Assembly (NCBI RefSeq): GCF_936928535.1
Contig: NZ_CAKZHY010000052.1
Span: forward strand, 5,001-69,000
DNA length: 64,000 nucleotides
Reading direction: 5' to 3'
From: an uncultured Bradyrhizobium sp.
GTDB taxonomy: Bacteria > Pseudomonadota > Alphaproteobacteria > Rhizobiales > Xanthobacteraceae
This document shows, piece after piece, positions 1 through 9,094 of the stretch. The translations under genes and the position numbers were made by a program. The notes under the pieces are model-generated. The model saw nothing but the letters and a program-made list of their open reading frames with translations, did no database searches and was not told the DNA's origin. Positions within the stretch are counted from its first letter, which is position 1; each line of letters opens with the position of its first letter.

Positions 1-293
1 GTTTTGCCAGCTATGACGACTACAACAACGTCGTCGACAACATCAGCCTGGTGCTCGGCGGCTTCGACCCCACGACCAAAAAATATGTCGGCAACGATGC
101 CGTGATCAAATCGCAGATCGCGCAGGTCGAGGCCGACAAGAAGATGCCGGCCAAGGACAAGAAGGAAGCGCTCGACGAGCTCAACCAGGCCTTGAAGACC
201 CCGGCACCCGCGGTCGAGAACAAGGCCAACATCGATCTCGTCGGCAAGTACTACGACAAGCTCGTTGCTGCGCTGGGCGACGACCAGAACTGA
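1..293 (+). CDS. C-terminal part of an unknown protein (start outside the window)
   Basis: The reading frame is open from base 3 to the TGA at 291-293 and has no start that must be used, so this is the 3' end of a gene that begins upstream. The visible 96 residues are hydrophilic and rich in Lys, Asp and Ala. They contain a helical Lys-rich stretch in the middle and end in a short acidic tail. No motif is recognised. A GTG at 51 could start a short protein, but the frame stays open before it. A strong terminator lies 160 bp downstream. Confidence 0.6.
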   Translation, partial: FASYDDYNNVVDNISLVLGGFDPTTKKYVGNDAVIKSQIAQVEADKKMPAKDKKEALDELNQALKTPAPAVENKANIDLVGKYYDKLVAALGDDQN

Positions 294-633
294 CGATATA
301 GCGCGCGCCACACCCACACCTGCGCTGCCCTGGCTTGACCGGGGCGGGCGTGACGAGCGAGCCCTCCAATAGAGGCCCTCTGGGATACTGGATCGCCCGC
401 TTTCGCGGGCAATGACACCTTCCGCCAAACGAGAGTTGCGCCAACAGCAGACAGCCCCGGAGCATCCTCCGGGGCTTTTGTCGTTTGCGCCCCACCGCGT
501 CGTCGGACCATGGACGCCAGACATCGGTCTTGTTGCGCTGCGGAACCGATAGCTGGCAATGACGGCACATCACGCGTGAGGAATCCGACTCAGCAAATTG
601 AAAAATCGCGATGCCCGGGGCATCCTGCTACCC
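294..633. other. Intergenic region with small hairpins and a terminator
   Basis: No convincing gene lies in these 340 bases. They hold a 6-bp hairpin with a four-base loop at 395-410, set in a sequence that resembles a scattered intergenic repeat, and a rho-independent terminator at 453-479. Another fragment ending in a GGCAATGAC-type sequence lies near 555-563. The downstream frame could start at a TTG at 598, but the nearest GAGGA is about 16 bases upstream of it, which is too far. Confidence 0.5.
453..479 (+). terminator. Rho-independent terminator
   Basis: A perfect 9-bp stem (AGCCCCGGA at 453-461 paired with TCCGGGGCT at 468-476) with a six-base loop is followed by a T run at 476-479. 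It lies downstream of the truncated first gene and probably ends its transcript. Confidence 0.75.
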
Positions 634-2298
634 ATGATTTCGATTTTGATCCTTGTGACGGTCATTGCCGTTGTCGCGTTGACGGAACGGAGCGTTGAAC
701 ATCTTCCGTTTGCGGTCGCAGCTCTCCTCTTCGACGCCGCTTTGCTGCTGCTGTTTGTTGGCGATCTCGAGCGGTCGATCCTGCTGTCCGGCGTGCTGGC
801 GATCGCCATCGCCGGCATATCGTCGGTCAAGTTCCATCACAGCGCGCTCAAACTGACCGTCTCCGATCTGCCGCTGGCGTTTGCCGGCACAGTCCCGTTC
901 TTCGTGCTGCAATACCCGCGCATGATGCTGGGTGTCCTGGCGGGTGCCGTGGTCTTCATCGCTGCTTCGAGCGCAATCCTGCTCTACGCGGCGGGATCTC
1001 CCCTTCCGATCGCGTTTCGAATCCTCTTGCTTTGCCTTGCGCTCATTGTCTTTGCAAAGGCTTCCCTGTCACAGGGCGTCAGGTCCTTGCGGCTCACTCT
1101 GACGCAAGGTCGGAGCTTCTATGCGACCTTCATGGCCTCGCTGGTCGACCCCGCTTGCTGGCGACAGTTCGGCGCGTTGGCGCTGAGCGATATCGCTAGC
1201 GAACCCCTGCCATTGAGGGAGGGGCTGCCTGCGCGGTCCGCCTGTTCCCCTGATATCATCGTCGTCCAGCACGAATCCGTCTTCGACCCCCGGATTTTCG
1301 ATCTGCCGGTCGAACCGTCAGTCGAAGCCTTCCTGTCCCCGCCAGATGGGGAATTCGGGCGACTGAACGTCGACATCTTCGGCGGAGGTTCGTGGCAGAC
1401 CGAATTCAGCCTGCTGACCGGCCTTTCCAGTGCCAGCTTCGGTTCAAGCGGCTACTACCTCTTCCAGAAGGGCGCCGGCCGTTTTCACAGCAGCCTGCCG
1501 CGCTCGCTGGCGTCGCTCGGCTACAAGACGTCCCTGATATCCAGCTGCCGACGCGCCTTTCTCAGCTACGATAAGTTCTATGGCTCGATCGGCATCGACG
1601 AGCGCATCTTCGCCGACGAGCTTCCTCCGCCATTCGATGTCAGGCGTTTCGAGGCCACCAATTCCGACGCGGTGTTTCTGGATGCGGTCATCGATGCGTA
1701 TGCCAAAAGGGTGGCTCACGACCCGACGCCGAGATTTCTTTATGCGCTGACCAACTTCAACCACGGTCCGCACAACAGGCAGCTCGTGCCACCAGGTCAA
1801 TTCGAGAAGGAGCGCGCCTTTGCCGCGGCCAGCTTCCCCGACGCTGGATATGCCGAGTACTACACGCGATTGGCGCAGACCGCGTCTGCCTGGCAAGGCC
1901 TCAAGGAAAGACTAACCAACAGCTTCCCTGGACGCCCTGTTCTGATCGTGCACTACGGGGACCATCAACCGGTGCTGACGAAACAGATCGAGCGCCAGCT
2001 GAAGCTATCAGGCGATCACAGGCGCCCGTTCCGCACATTTTACGCGATCGAAGCCTTGAATATCCCCGACTTCAGCCCCGGCAGGGGCGCCGACCTCGAC
2101 ATCGCCTTTCTCGGAACTGTGGCCCTGCAACGGGCGGGCATTGCACTCGATCCGGTCTTTGCCACGCGCGCGAGCCTGCTGGACGATTGCGGCGACGCCT
2201 ATTTCGCGTCAGCCTCCGAACGCAAACGTCGCTTCCATCGCACGCTGGTGGATCTGGGCTTGATCGACCTGGTGCCGAACGCCAGGCAAGCCCGCTAG
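634..2298 (+). CDS. Membrane-anchored LTA-synthase/sulfatase-superfamily phosphotransferase
   Basis: About 554 residues. The first roughly 170 residues form several hydrophobic segments. The rest is an exported alkaline-phosphatase/sulfatase-fold domain related to LtaS and MdoB, which transfer phosphoglycerol or similar groups onto envelope glycans or lipids. Metal-site features are Glu214 in a QHES motif and the HYGDH motif at 440-444. The nucleophile motif reads GGGSWQTEF with Ser253 where LtaS has Thr. A role in decorating periplasmic or surface glycan is inferred. The first in-frame ATG was chosen; a TTG at 598 would add 12 residues. It stands alone between a terminator and a LysR gene. 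Confidence 0.75.
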   Translation: MISILILVTVIAVVALTERSVEHLPFAVAALLFDAALLLLFVGDLERSILLSGVLAIAIAGISSVKFHHSALKLTVSDLPLAFAGTVPFFVLQYPRMMLGVLAGAVVFIAASSAILLYAAGSPLPIAFRILLLCLALIVFAKASLSQGVRSLRLTLTQGRSFYATFMASLVDPACWRQFGALALSDIASEPLPLREGLPARSACSPDIIVVQHESVFDPRIFDLPVEPSVEAFLSPPDGEFGRLNVDIFGGGSWQTEFSLLTGLSSASFGSSGYYLFQKGAGRFHSSLPRSLASLGYKTSLISSCRRAFLSYDKFYGSIGIDERIFADELPPPFDVRRFEATNSDAVFLDAVIDAYAKRVAHDPTPRFLYALTNFNHGPHNRQLVPPGQFEKERAFAAASFPDAGYAEYYTRLAQTASAWQGLKERLTNSFPGRPVLIVHYGDHQPVLTKQIERQLKLSGDHRRPFRTFYAIEALNIPDFSPGRGADLDIAFLGTVALQRAGIALDPVFATRASLLDDCGDAYFASASERKRRFHRTLVDLGLIDLVPNARQAR

Positions 2299-2362
2299 CC
2301 CGGCGCTCTTTTCCGGCGCGCTGGACATGTTGAAAGCAGAGACTCGGGGGTACGGGGCAGCG

Positions 2363-3283
2363 ATGGACTTCCGGCAGCTCGAATATTTCCTGCGCGTCGC
2401 GCAGCGCAAGAACATCTCGCTTGCCGCGGCCGATCTGAACATTGCGCAGCCGACGCTCACCAAGAGCATCAAGCTGCTCGAGGAGCAGCTTGGCGTGAAG
2501 CTGTTCGAGCGCCTGCCGCGCGGCGTGGCCCTGACATCGTTCGGAACCACGCTGCTCCGCCATGCGGAGGCCGTGCATGTCCAGCTCAGGGATGCCGGTC
2601 ACGAGATTGCCGCGCAGCGCTCCGGCGCCGTCGGCGTGGTCGTGATCGGAGCGGGTCCGACATGGTTGCGGCGCTATCTCCCGGCGGCGCTGGCGCGCAC
2701 CTTCTCGGCGCATCCGCTGGTTCGCGTCCGCATTGAGGCCGGTTTCGATGAATCGCTGCTTCGTGCGCTGCGACAAGGCGAGCTCGACTTCGTCGTCGCC
2801 GAGATTCCCTCGCCCGAGGACCGGCGGGAGTTCGAGGCCCTGACGCTCACATCGGACCGGCTCGGCGTCTGCTGCCGGCGCGGCCATCCGCTGACCCGGC
2901 GCCGGCGGGTCAACATGCGCGACCTCTTGCAATATCCGTGGATCAAGCCGCCACATGCGACGCGGGCTCATCGCCGGCTCGACGCGCTGTTCGTCGCGAA
3001 CGATCTCCCGCCGCCCTCGAGTGTGCTTGAAAGCGGATCCGTCGCCCTTCAACTCAACGTCCTCAGGCAATCGGACGCACTCGCCACCACCGTATCGAAA
3101 ACGCTGCAAACGCCTGAGGGCGAGGGCCTCGTGATGCTCGATGTTCCCGAGCTTGGGCTGACGCGCGATGCCGGCATCATCACGCGCAAGGACGGCTGGG
3201 TCTCAACGGCCGCCGCGGGGATCATCGATGCGCTCAAGGCCATCTGTGCCGCGGAGAGCGCGGGCCGCAAAGGCAAGCCATAG
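2363..3283 (+). CDS. LysR-family transcriptional regulator
   Basis: 306 residues. The N-terminal winged helix-turn-helix starts with the family-typical MDFRQLEYFLRVA and includes the recognition region around LAAADLNIAQPTLTKSIKLLEEQLG. The remainder is a periplasmic-binding-like effector domain. The ATG at 2363 was preferred to one at 2327 because LysR proteins normally begin a few residues before the helix-turn-helix and a G-rich stretch precedes it. It is 111 bp upstream of, and in the same direction as, the ABC transporter and sulfatase genes, so it probably controls them. The effector is unknown. Confidence 0.88.
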   Translation: MDFRQLEYFLRVAQRKNISLAAADLNIAQPTLTKSIKLLEEQLGVKLFERLPRGVALTSFGTTLLRHAEAVHVQLRDAGHEIAAQRSGAVGVVVIGAGPTWLRRYLPAALARTFSAHPLVRVRIEAGFDESLLRALRQGELDFVVAEIPSPEDRREFEALTLTSDRLGVCCRRGHPLTRRRRVNMRDLLQYPWIKPPHATRAHRRLDALFVANDLPPPSSVLESGSVALQLNVLRQSDALATTVSKTLQTPEGEGLVMLDVPELGLTRDAGIITRKDGWVSTAAAGIIDALKAICAAESAGRKGKP

Positions 3284-3394
3284 CTTTCATCTATACCTAC
3301 GGCATAATTATCTCTTTGTAAGAATACCTGAATCCTGTTTTGCTTGGCGTCCGAGAGAGCCGGAATCGGCCGACATGCGGGCGGGAGGATTGGG

Positions 3395-4753
3395 ATGCTG
3401 AGACAGAGCGGGAAGCGTGGCCTGACGCGCCGTCAGGTCGTTGGTGCTGGTGGTGCGGCCGCGCTCGGGCTCGCTGTCCCATGGCGCTACGCGGCGGCCG
3501 CCAAGGTCGCGCCGATGACCATCGTGATCAACCAGTCGCCCTGGTTCGACAGCTTCCGCAAGATGGTCGAGCTCTACGAGAAGGAGAGCGGCAACCAGGT
3601 CGAGCTCGACGTCAACCCCTTCGCGGGATCGCTGGAGAAGCAACGCAACTCCGTGCGTGCCGCGAACGGCCAGTACGACCTGCTGATCATGAACTCCGGA
3701 TGGGTCGCCGAGATGTATTTCGGCGGCTTCGTCGAGCCGATCGCGGCGATCGATCCGTCCTTCAAGCTCGACCCCGATGTCTACACGCTCGACAACACCG
3801 TCTATTTCAACGCCGACAAGAAGACGATGACGGCGGGGGGCAAGCTGATGTCGGTGCCGATCTCGCCGCTGATTCCGCTGCTTTATTATCGCGGCGATCT
3901 CTACAAGGACGCGGGCCTGAAGGTGCCGGAGACGTTTGCCGAGCTCGAAGCCAACGCCAAGAAGCTGCACAAGCCGCCGAGCCGCTATGGCATCGTCCAG
4001 CGCGGCGCCCGGGGGCCTGCCACCGTCAGCTACGACTTCTATCCCTACCTCTACGGTTTTGGCGGCGGCATCTTCAAGAACCAGGCGGCCGGCGACTACA
4101 CGGTCACGCTCAACAACGAGGCTGGTCGCACCGCGCTAGACTATTACCTGCGGCTCGCCAAGGAAGCCGGCCATCCGCAGACCGCCTCGCTCGAACAGGC
4201 CGAGGTGATCCAGAACATGCTGACCGGCAAGGCCGCCCATATCATGGTGGTGGTCTCGGCGTGGTCGCAGATGGATGATCCCGACAAATCCGCCGTAGTC
4301 GACAAGGTCGAGTTCGCGGTCACACCGCATGCGGAGGGCTTCTCAACCAGTCCCGGCCTCGGCCACTGGCTCGGCGGCATCGCGCGCAACGTGCCTGACG
4401 ATCGCAAGCGCAGCGCGCTCGAATTCCTCCGCTGGTACCAGACCAAGGAGGCCCAGCTTGCGCACGCCAAGTTCGGCGGCATTCCCATCAGCGCGGCGAC
4501 CTATCGCGATCCGATCGCGCAGGAGCGCCGCTATCGCTGGATGAAACCACTCGGCGAAGCCTTGCCGCACGCGGTCAACATCTATCAGTTCCCGGAGGCG
4601 AGCGAGGTGATCTCGATCCTCGAGCTCGGCCTCAACCAGGCCGTCGCCGGCAACACGACGTCGGTGCAGGCGCTCAATAGCATGGCCGAGCAGATCTTTG
4701 GCGTCATGTCGAAACGCAACTACAACACCGGCAAACTGCCCGCACTGCCCTGA
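3395..4753 (+). CDS. ABC transporter substrate-binding protein, sugar type, Tat-exported
   Basis: 452 residues. A twin-arginine signal (TRRQVVG followed by a hydrophobic Ala/Gly-rich stretch) ends near residue 35, so the protein should fold in the cytoplasm before export to the periplasm. The rest resembles family-1 (MalE-like) solute-binding proteins, with an early ESGNQVELDVNPF region and a GKAAHIMVVVSAW stretch late. The ATG at 3395 follows a GGGAGGA ribosome site at 3382-3388. An upstream ATG at 3344 lacks this and would bury the Tat signal. It is the first gene of a likely operon with two permeases, a sulfatase and an epimerase-like gene. The ligand is probably a sulfated or otherwise modified sugar, inferred only from the neighbours. 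Confidence 0.85.
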   Translation: MLRQSGKRGLTRRQVVGAGGAAALGLAVPWRYAAAAKVAPMTIVINQSPWFDSFRKMVELYEKESGNQVELDVNPFAGSLEKQRNSVRAANGQYDLLIMNSGWVAEMYFGGFVEPIAAIDPSFKLDPDVYTLDNTVYFNADKKTMTAGGKLMSVPISPLIPLLYYRGDLYKDAGLKVPETFAELEANAKKLHKPPSRYGIVQRGARGPATVSYDFYPYLYGFGGGIFKNQAAGDYTVTLNNEAGRTALDYYLRLAKEAGHPQTASLEQAEVIQNMLTGKAAHIMVVVSAWSQMDDPDKSAVVDKVEFAVTPHAEGFSTSPGLGHWLGGIARNVPDDRKRSALEFLRWYQTKEAQLAHAKFGGIPISAATYRDPIAQERRYRWMKPLGEALPHAVNIYQFPEASEVISILELGLNQAVAGNTTSVQALNSMAEQIFGVMSKRNYNTGKLPALP

Positions 4754-4761
4754 GGCCGACG

Positions 4762-5733
4762 ATGAAGCCGACCGCGAGCGCCACCGCGCACATCGCCGCG
4801 GTGGTCGCAGAGCCATCCGCACCGGCGAGCCAGTCGAGCGCGTCCGATTTCCAGCGCGGCCTCGACGAGCGGCTGTGGCGCTGGCTGACGCTGTCGCCGG
4901 CATTGCTGCTGTTGCTGGCACTCAGCGTGCTGCCGCTCGCCAATCTGTTCGCGACGAGCTTTTTCACCGTGAGCTGGAGTGGCGGCCATTCGAGCTTCTC
5001 CGCCGCGGGCCTGAACAATTACCGCGCGCTTGCCGGCGATACGCTGTTCCGCGCCGGCATTCTCAACACCATCCTGTTCGCGCTGTTTGCCGTCGGTGGT
5101 CAGATGCTGTGCGGCTTCGTGCTCGCACTGCTCTGCACCGGCGTCACCCGCGGACGTTTGCTTTATCGCACCATCTTCATCCTGCCGATCCTGGTTCCCG
5201 GTATCGTCGTCGGCGCGATATGGAAACTGCTGCTCAACTTCGATTTCGGCCTGGTCAACCAGGCCATCGCGCTGGTCGGCATCGATCCCCTCAACTGGCT
5301 CGGGTCGGCCAACACGGCCCTGGCTTCGGTGATCTTCGTCGACATCTGGCACTGGACGCCCTTCTGCTTCCTGCTGTTCCTGGCCGGTCTGCAATCGTTG
5401 CCGCAGGATGTCTACGAGGCCGCGAAGATCGATGGGGCCTCCGGTTGGCAGGAGCTCACCTATGTGACGCTGCCGATGATGCTGCCCACCATCATGGTGA
5501 CCTTTGCCTTCCGCCTCGTGCTGGCCTTCAAGGTCTTCGACGAGGTCTATCTGCTGACCGGTGGCGGACCGGGGACATCGACCCAGGTCATGAGCTTCAC
5601 GCTCTACCAGCGCTTCTTCCGCGAGGATCAGACCGGATATGGCTCGGCCATGTCGGTCGCGATCATCTTCATGACCTGCATTCTGCTCTCAGCCGCCTTC
5701 GCGGCGCGTGGACGGACGGGAGCCACGAAATGA
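4762..5733 (+). CDS. ABC sugar transporter permease (MalF/UgpA-like)
   Basis: 323 residues with six predicted membrane helices after a hydrophilic N-terminus of about 40 residues. The cytoplasmic EAA loop reads EAAKIDGASGWQELTYVTLP, the signature that contacts the ATPase. A GGPGTST motif after it is usual for MalF/UgpA permeases. It starts 8 bp after the binding-protein gene and its stop overlaps the next start (ATGA), so translation is coupled. No ATPase gene lies in the cluster, so it probably shares a MsmK/UgpC-type ATPase encoded elsewhere. Confidence 0.9.
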   Translation: MKPTASATAHIAAVVAEPSAPASQSSASDFQRGLDERLWRWLTLSPALLLLLALSVLPLANLFATSFFTVSWSGGHSSFSAAGLNNYRALAGDTLFRAGILNTILFALFAVGGQMLCGFVLALLCTGVTRGRLLYRTIFILPILVPGIVVGAIWKLLLNFDFGLVNQAIALVGIDPLNWLGSANTALASVIFVDIWHWTPFCFLLFLAGLQSLPQDVYEAAKIDGASGWQELTYVTLPMMLPTIMVTFAFRLVLAFKVFDEVYLLTGGGPGTSTQVMSFTLYQRFFREDQTGYGSAMSVAIIFMTCILLSAAFAARGRTGATK

Positions 5734-6560
5734 CGACGTCTCCGAGGGCGCGCGCCCTGGCCATTCATGCCCTGTTGATCGCGGCGGCCCTGCTCGTGCT
5801 CATCCCCGTCGTCTGGGTCGTGGCTGCCGGATTCCGCACCCAGATCTCGCTGCTCTCGGGTGCGTTCTGGTTCACGCCGGTCCTGAAGAACTTCAACGAG
5901 GTGCTGTTCTCCAAGACTTCCGACTTTCTCGTCAACTATCGCAACTCGCTCGTCGTCGGCACGCTGAGCACGCTGATCTGCCTCGTCGCGGCCACCCTGG
6001 CCGCGTGGTCGCTCAACCGGATGTCGTGGCCGCGCTGGTTCGTGCACGTCTTTCTCGGCTGGGCACTGGTGTTTCACATGTTTCCGCCATTGGCGCTCGC
6101 GAGCGCATGGTTCACGATCATGCGCACGGTCGGTCTCGATAACACGCTGACCGCCGTAGTGCTCGCGCATACCGTGCTCAACCTGCCGATGGCGCTGTGG
6201 CTGATGGGCGTGTTCGTGCGCGACGTTCCGGTCGAGCTCGAGGAAGCCGCCCGGCTCGACGGCGCCACGACGCCGGTCCTGTTGTGGCGGATTGTCCTGC
6301 CGATCATTGCGCCGGGCCTTGCCGCGACCGCCATCCTGACCTTCGTGTTCAGCTGGAACGATTTCGGGGTCGCCCTGACGCTGACCATGAAGCAGACCGC
6401 GACGGTGCCGGTCGCGATCGCCAAATTCGCCCAGGAATACGAGATTCTCTACACGCAGATGGCGGCCGCCGCCGCGCTGTCGATCCTGCCGGCCCTGGTG
6501 CTGCTCATCATCGGCCAGCGCTACATCGTGGCGGGTCTCACCCAGGGCGCCGTGAAATAA
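5730..6560 (+). CDS. ABC sugar transporter permease (MalG/UgpE-like)
   Basis: 276 residues with about six membrane helices. The EAA loop is EEAARLDGATTPVLLWRIVLP, followed by LAATAILTFVFSWNDF, which is typical of MalG/UgpE permeases. Its ATG overlaps the stop of the preceding permease by four bases. It forms the membrane channel with that protein. The sulfatase gene follows 24 bp later, which suggests that the imported solute is the sulfatase substrate. Confidence 0.9.
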   Translation: MTTSPRARALAIHALLIAAALLVLIPVVWVVAAGFRTQISLLSGAFWFTPVLKNFNEVLFSKTSDFLVNYRNSLVVGTLSTLICLVAATLAAWSLNRMSWPRWFVHVFLGWALVFHMFPPLALASAWFTIMRTVGLDNTLTAVVLAHTVLNLPMALWLMGVFVRDVPVELEEAARLDGATTPVLLWRIVLPIIAPGLAATAILTFVFSWNDFGVALTLTMKQTATVPVAIAKFAQEYEILYTQMAAAAALSILPALVLLIIGQRYIVAGLTQGAVK

Positions 6561-6584
6561 GACGCGACCAGCGAAGGAAATGCC

Positions 6585-8123
6585 ATGAAGACGGTCTTCG
6601 TTCTTTTCGATTCCCTCAATCGCCATCTGCTAGGCGCCTATGGCGGCACCAGGATTCCGACGCCGAACTTCGACCGCCTCGCCGCGAAGACGCTGACCTT
6701 CGACCGGCATTACGTCGGCAGCCTGCCGTGCATGCCGGCGCGGCGCGATCTGCTCACCGGCCGGCTCAGCTTCCTGCACCGCAGCTGGGGCCCGCTCGAG
6801 CCGTTCGACAACGCCATGCCGGAGCTTTTGCATCACGCCGGTATCTACAGCCATCTCATCACCGATCATTTCCACTATTGGGAGGACGGCGGCGCGACCT
6901 ATCACAACCGCTACGACAGCTATGAGTTCGTGCGCGGCCAGGAGGGCGATCCTTGGAAGGCAATGGTGCAGCCGCATTGGGAGCGTCTGCGCGAGATGTA
7001 TCATGCGCGCCAGTTCACCACTGACCGGCGCAAATATCACTCGCAGAACATCATCAACCGCGAGTTCATCAAGGAGGAGAAGGATTTCCCGTCGGTGCAG
7101 TGCTTCGCCCACGCCTTCGACTTTCTCGATCGCAATTACGACGCCGACAACTGGTTGCTCCAGCTGGAGACCTTCGATCCGCACGAGCCGTTCCACGCGC
7201 CTGTCAGGTTCAAGGCGCCGTTCGACAGCGGCTGGAACGGGCCGATCCGCGACTGGCCGCGCTATGGCCGGGTCGACGAGCTGCCGGCCGAATGCGAGGA
7301 ATTGCGCGCAAACTATTATGCCGTTGTGTCGATGTGCGATTTCCTGCTCGGGCAGTTGCTCGACGATTTCGACCGCCGCGACATGTGGAAGGACACCGCG
7401 CTCGTCGTCACGACAGATCACGGCTTCCTGCTCGGCGAGCACGATTTCTGGGCCAAGAACCGCATGAACCTCTATGAAGAGATCGTGCACATTCCGTTGT
7501 TCGTGCACGATCCGCGGCGCCCGCAACCCGGCGCGCGAAGCGGGGTCCTCACTCAGTCGATCGACCTCGCGCCGACATTCCTCGACCTGTTCGATGTGGC
7601 GCCGCCGCGCGAGATGGAGGGCCATTCGATCCTGAAGGCCGCGCGATCCACGCAGGCCTTACGCGAAGCGGCGTTGTTCGGCTATTTCGGCGGCGCGGTG
7701 AACATCACCGACGGGCACTACACCTATCACCGCTTTCCCGCCGATCTGAAGACGCAGGAGATCTTCCAGTACACGGTGATGCCGACGCATATCCGCTCGC
7801 CGTTCCTGCCGGAGGAGCTCGCCGGCGCGTCGCTGTCGGAGGGTTTCCCGTTCACCAAGGGCGCAAAGCTGCTCAAGGTCCCCGTGATCGAACGCTCGCC
7901 GATGTATCTCAACTACGGCCCGGGCGCGCTCCTCGAGAACGACACGCGGCTCTATGATCTCGCGAGGGATCCTGGCCAGCAGCAGCCCGTGAAGAACGAG
8001 GAGCAGGAGGCGCGTCTGGTGGCGTTGATGGCGCGGCTGATGGCTGCCAACGAGGCCCCGCCCGAAGCGTTCGGCAGGCTCGACCTGCACGAGCCGACAG
8101 CCCAACGCGAGATGTCGTCGTGA
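6585..8123 (+). CDS. Cytoplasmic type I sulfatase (formylglycine type)
   Basis: 512 residues of the sulfatase superfamily. Asp9 near the N-terminus is a metal ligand. The Cys-Met-Pro-Ala-Arg sequence at 49-53 is the CxPxR motif in which Cys becomes formylglycine, followed by DLLTGR. TTDHGFLLGEH in the second half is another metal and sulfate-binding motif. There is no signal peptide, so it should act in the cytosol on imported sulfate esters. No formylglycine-generating enzyme is encoded in the window. It lies 24 bp after the permease genes and overlaps the next gene. The exact sulfate ester is unknown. Related phosphonate monoester hydrolases share the motif. Confidence 0.85.
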   Translation: MKTVFVLFDSLNRHLLGAYGGTRIPTPNFDRLAAKTLTFDRHYVGSLPCMPARRDLLTGRLSFLHRSWGPLEPFDNAMPELLHHAGIYSHLITDHFHYWEDGGATYHNRYDSYEFVRGQEGDPWKAMVQPHWERLREMYHARQFTTDRRKYHSQNIINREFIKEEKDFPSVQCFAHAFDFLDRNYDADNWLLQLETFDPHEPFHAPVRFKAPFDSGWNGPIRDWPRYGRVDELPAECEELRANYYAVVSMCDFLLGQLLDDFDRRDMWKDTALVVTTDHGFLLGEHDFWAKNRMNLYEEIVHIPLFVHDPRRPQPGARSGVLTQSIDLAPTFLDLFDVAPPREMEGHSILKAARSTQALREAALFGYFGGAVNITDGHYTYHRFPADLKTQEIFQYTVMPTHIRSPFLPEELAGASLSEGFPFTKGAKLLKVPVIERSPMYLNYGPGALLENDTRLYDLARDPGQQQPVKNEEQEARLVALMARLMAANEAPPEAFGRLDLHEPTAQREMSS

Positions 8124-9067
8124 CCGACGACGATCTGCGCGCCAAGGTCGGCGATCTCAGGCAGTTTGCGAGCGTGCGCCGCATCGTGCTCGACGAGGGT
8201 GTGGAGCGCGGCGTCGCCGCGCTTGCCTTCTCCAATGGAAGTGGACTCGATTTCTGGGCGCTCGCGGACCGATCGCTCGACATCGGGCCGCTGTGGTGGA
8301 AAGGCATGCCGATCGCCTGGCAGAGCATGGCCGGCTTCCGCAGTCCGCATTTGCACCATCCGGAGGAGGATGGCGGGCGCGGCTACAGCCGCACCAATTC
8401 CGGATTCCTCGTCACTTGCGGCCTCGATCATTTTCGACAGCCCGTGCCGGGTCATCCCATGCACGGCCGGCTGCCGTTCACGCCGGCGCGCGTGACCGCA
8501 CACGGCGAAGACTGGAATCGGGGTGAGCCCGTACTGTTCTGCGAGGGCGAGGTCATGCAGTTCCGGTTCGGCGGCGAAGCACTGCGTCTGAAGCGTCAGC
8601 TCGAGGCGCCGATCGGCGGCAGCCTGCTGCGCATTCGCGACGAGGTGACCAACCTGTCGAGCGAGCCCACGCCGCAGGCAAGCCTCTATCACTTCAATTT
8701 CGGTTACCCGGCGCTCGCGCCGGGATCGTCCGTGACCCTTGGCTCGCGGCGGCTGCTCGAGGTCGAGGCGCTGCCGGATACATCCTTGTTGTCCGAATCC
8801 GTCAGCTTTCCGGCTGACGGTGATGGCGCTTCCGCCGTTTGCAGGCTCGCGACACCGCTGGAGCACGGCGCGACGCTGGAGATTGCCGTCAGCTTCGACG
8901 TCAGCACGCTTCCGCATCTTCAGCTCTGGCACGATCTGCGGCCGCAGGCTTGCGTGCTCGCGATCGAGCCCTGCACGAGCGCCAAGGTGAATGGGTCAGA
9001 AGCGGTGCTGATGCCCGGCGAGAGCCGCGCCTACGCTTTGGAGATCGGATTTGCGATGAAAGCCTGA
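8120..9067 (+). CDS. DUF4432 family protein (aldose 1-epimerase-like)
   Basis: 315 residues resembling the DUF4432 branch of the galactose mutarotase-like fold, with conserved stretches LADRSLDIGPLWWKG, TCGLDHFRQP and HPMHGRLPF. Family members are often encoded beside sugar transporters and are thought to bind or epimerise sugars. Its GTG start overlaps the sulfatase stop by four bases (GTGA), so it is translationally coupled. In context it may act on the sugar released by the sulfatase; this is inference. It ends the operon, and the next gene is on the other strand. Confidence 0.75.
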   Translation: MTDDDLRAKVGDLRQFASVRRIVLDEGVERGVAALAFSNGSGLDFWALADRSLDIGPLWWKGMPIAWQSMAGFRSPHLHHPEEDGGRGYSRTNSGFLVTCGLDHFRQPVPGHPMHGRLPFTPARVTAHGEDWNRGEPVLFCEGEVMQFRFGGEALRLKRQLEAPIGGSLLRIRDEVTNLSSEPTPQASLYHFNFGYPALAPGSSVTLGSRRLLEVEALPDTSLLSESVSFPADGDGASAVCRLATPLEHGATLEIAVSFDVSTLPHLQLWHDLRPQACVLAIEPCTSAKVNGSEAVLMPGESRAYALEIGFAMKA

Positions 9068-9094
9068 CGGTCGCACGCGTTCGGCAGCCGGTCG

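Noticed and set aside
3284..3394. A defined LysR-binding site upstream of the ABC operon
   Set aside because: The gap is AT-rich and promising, but I could not find a clear T-N11-A dyad with good arms, so no site was listed.
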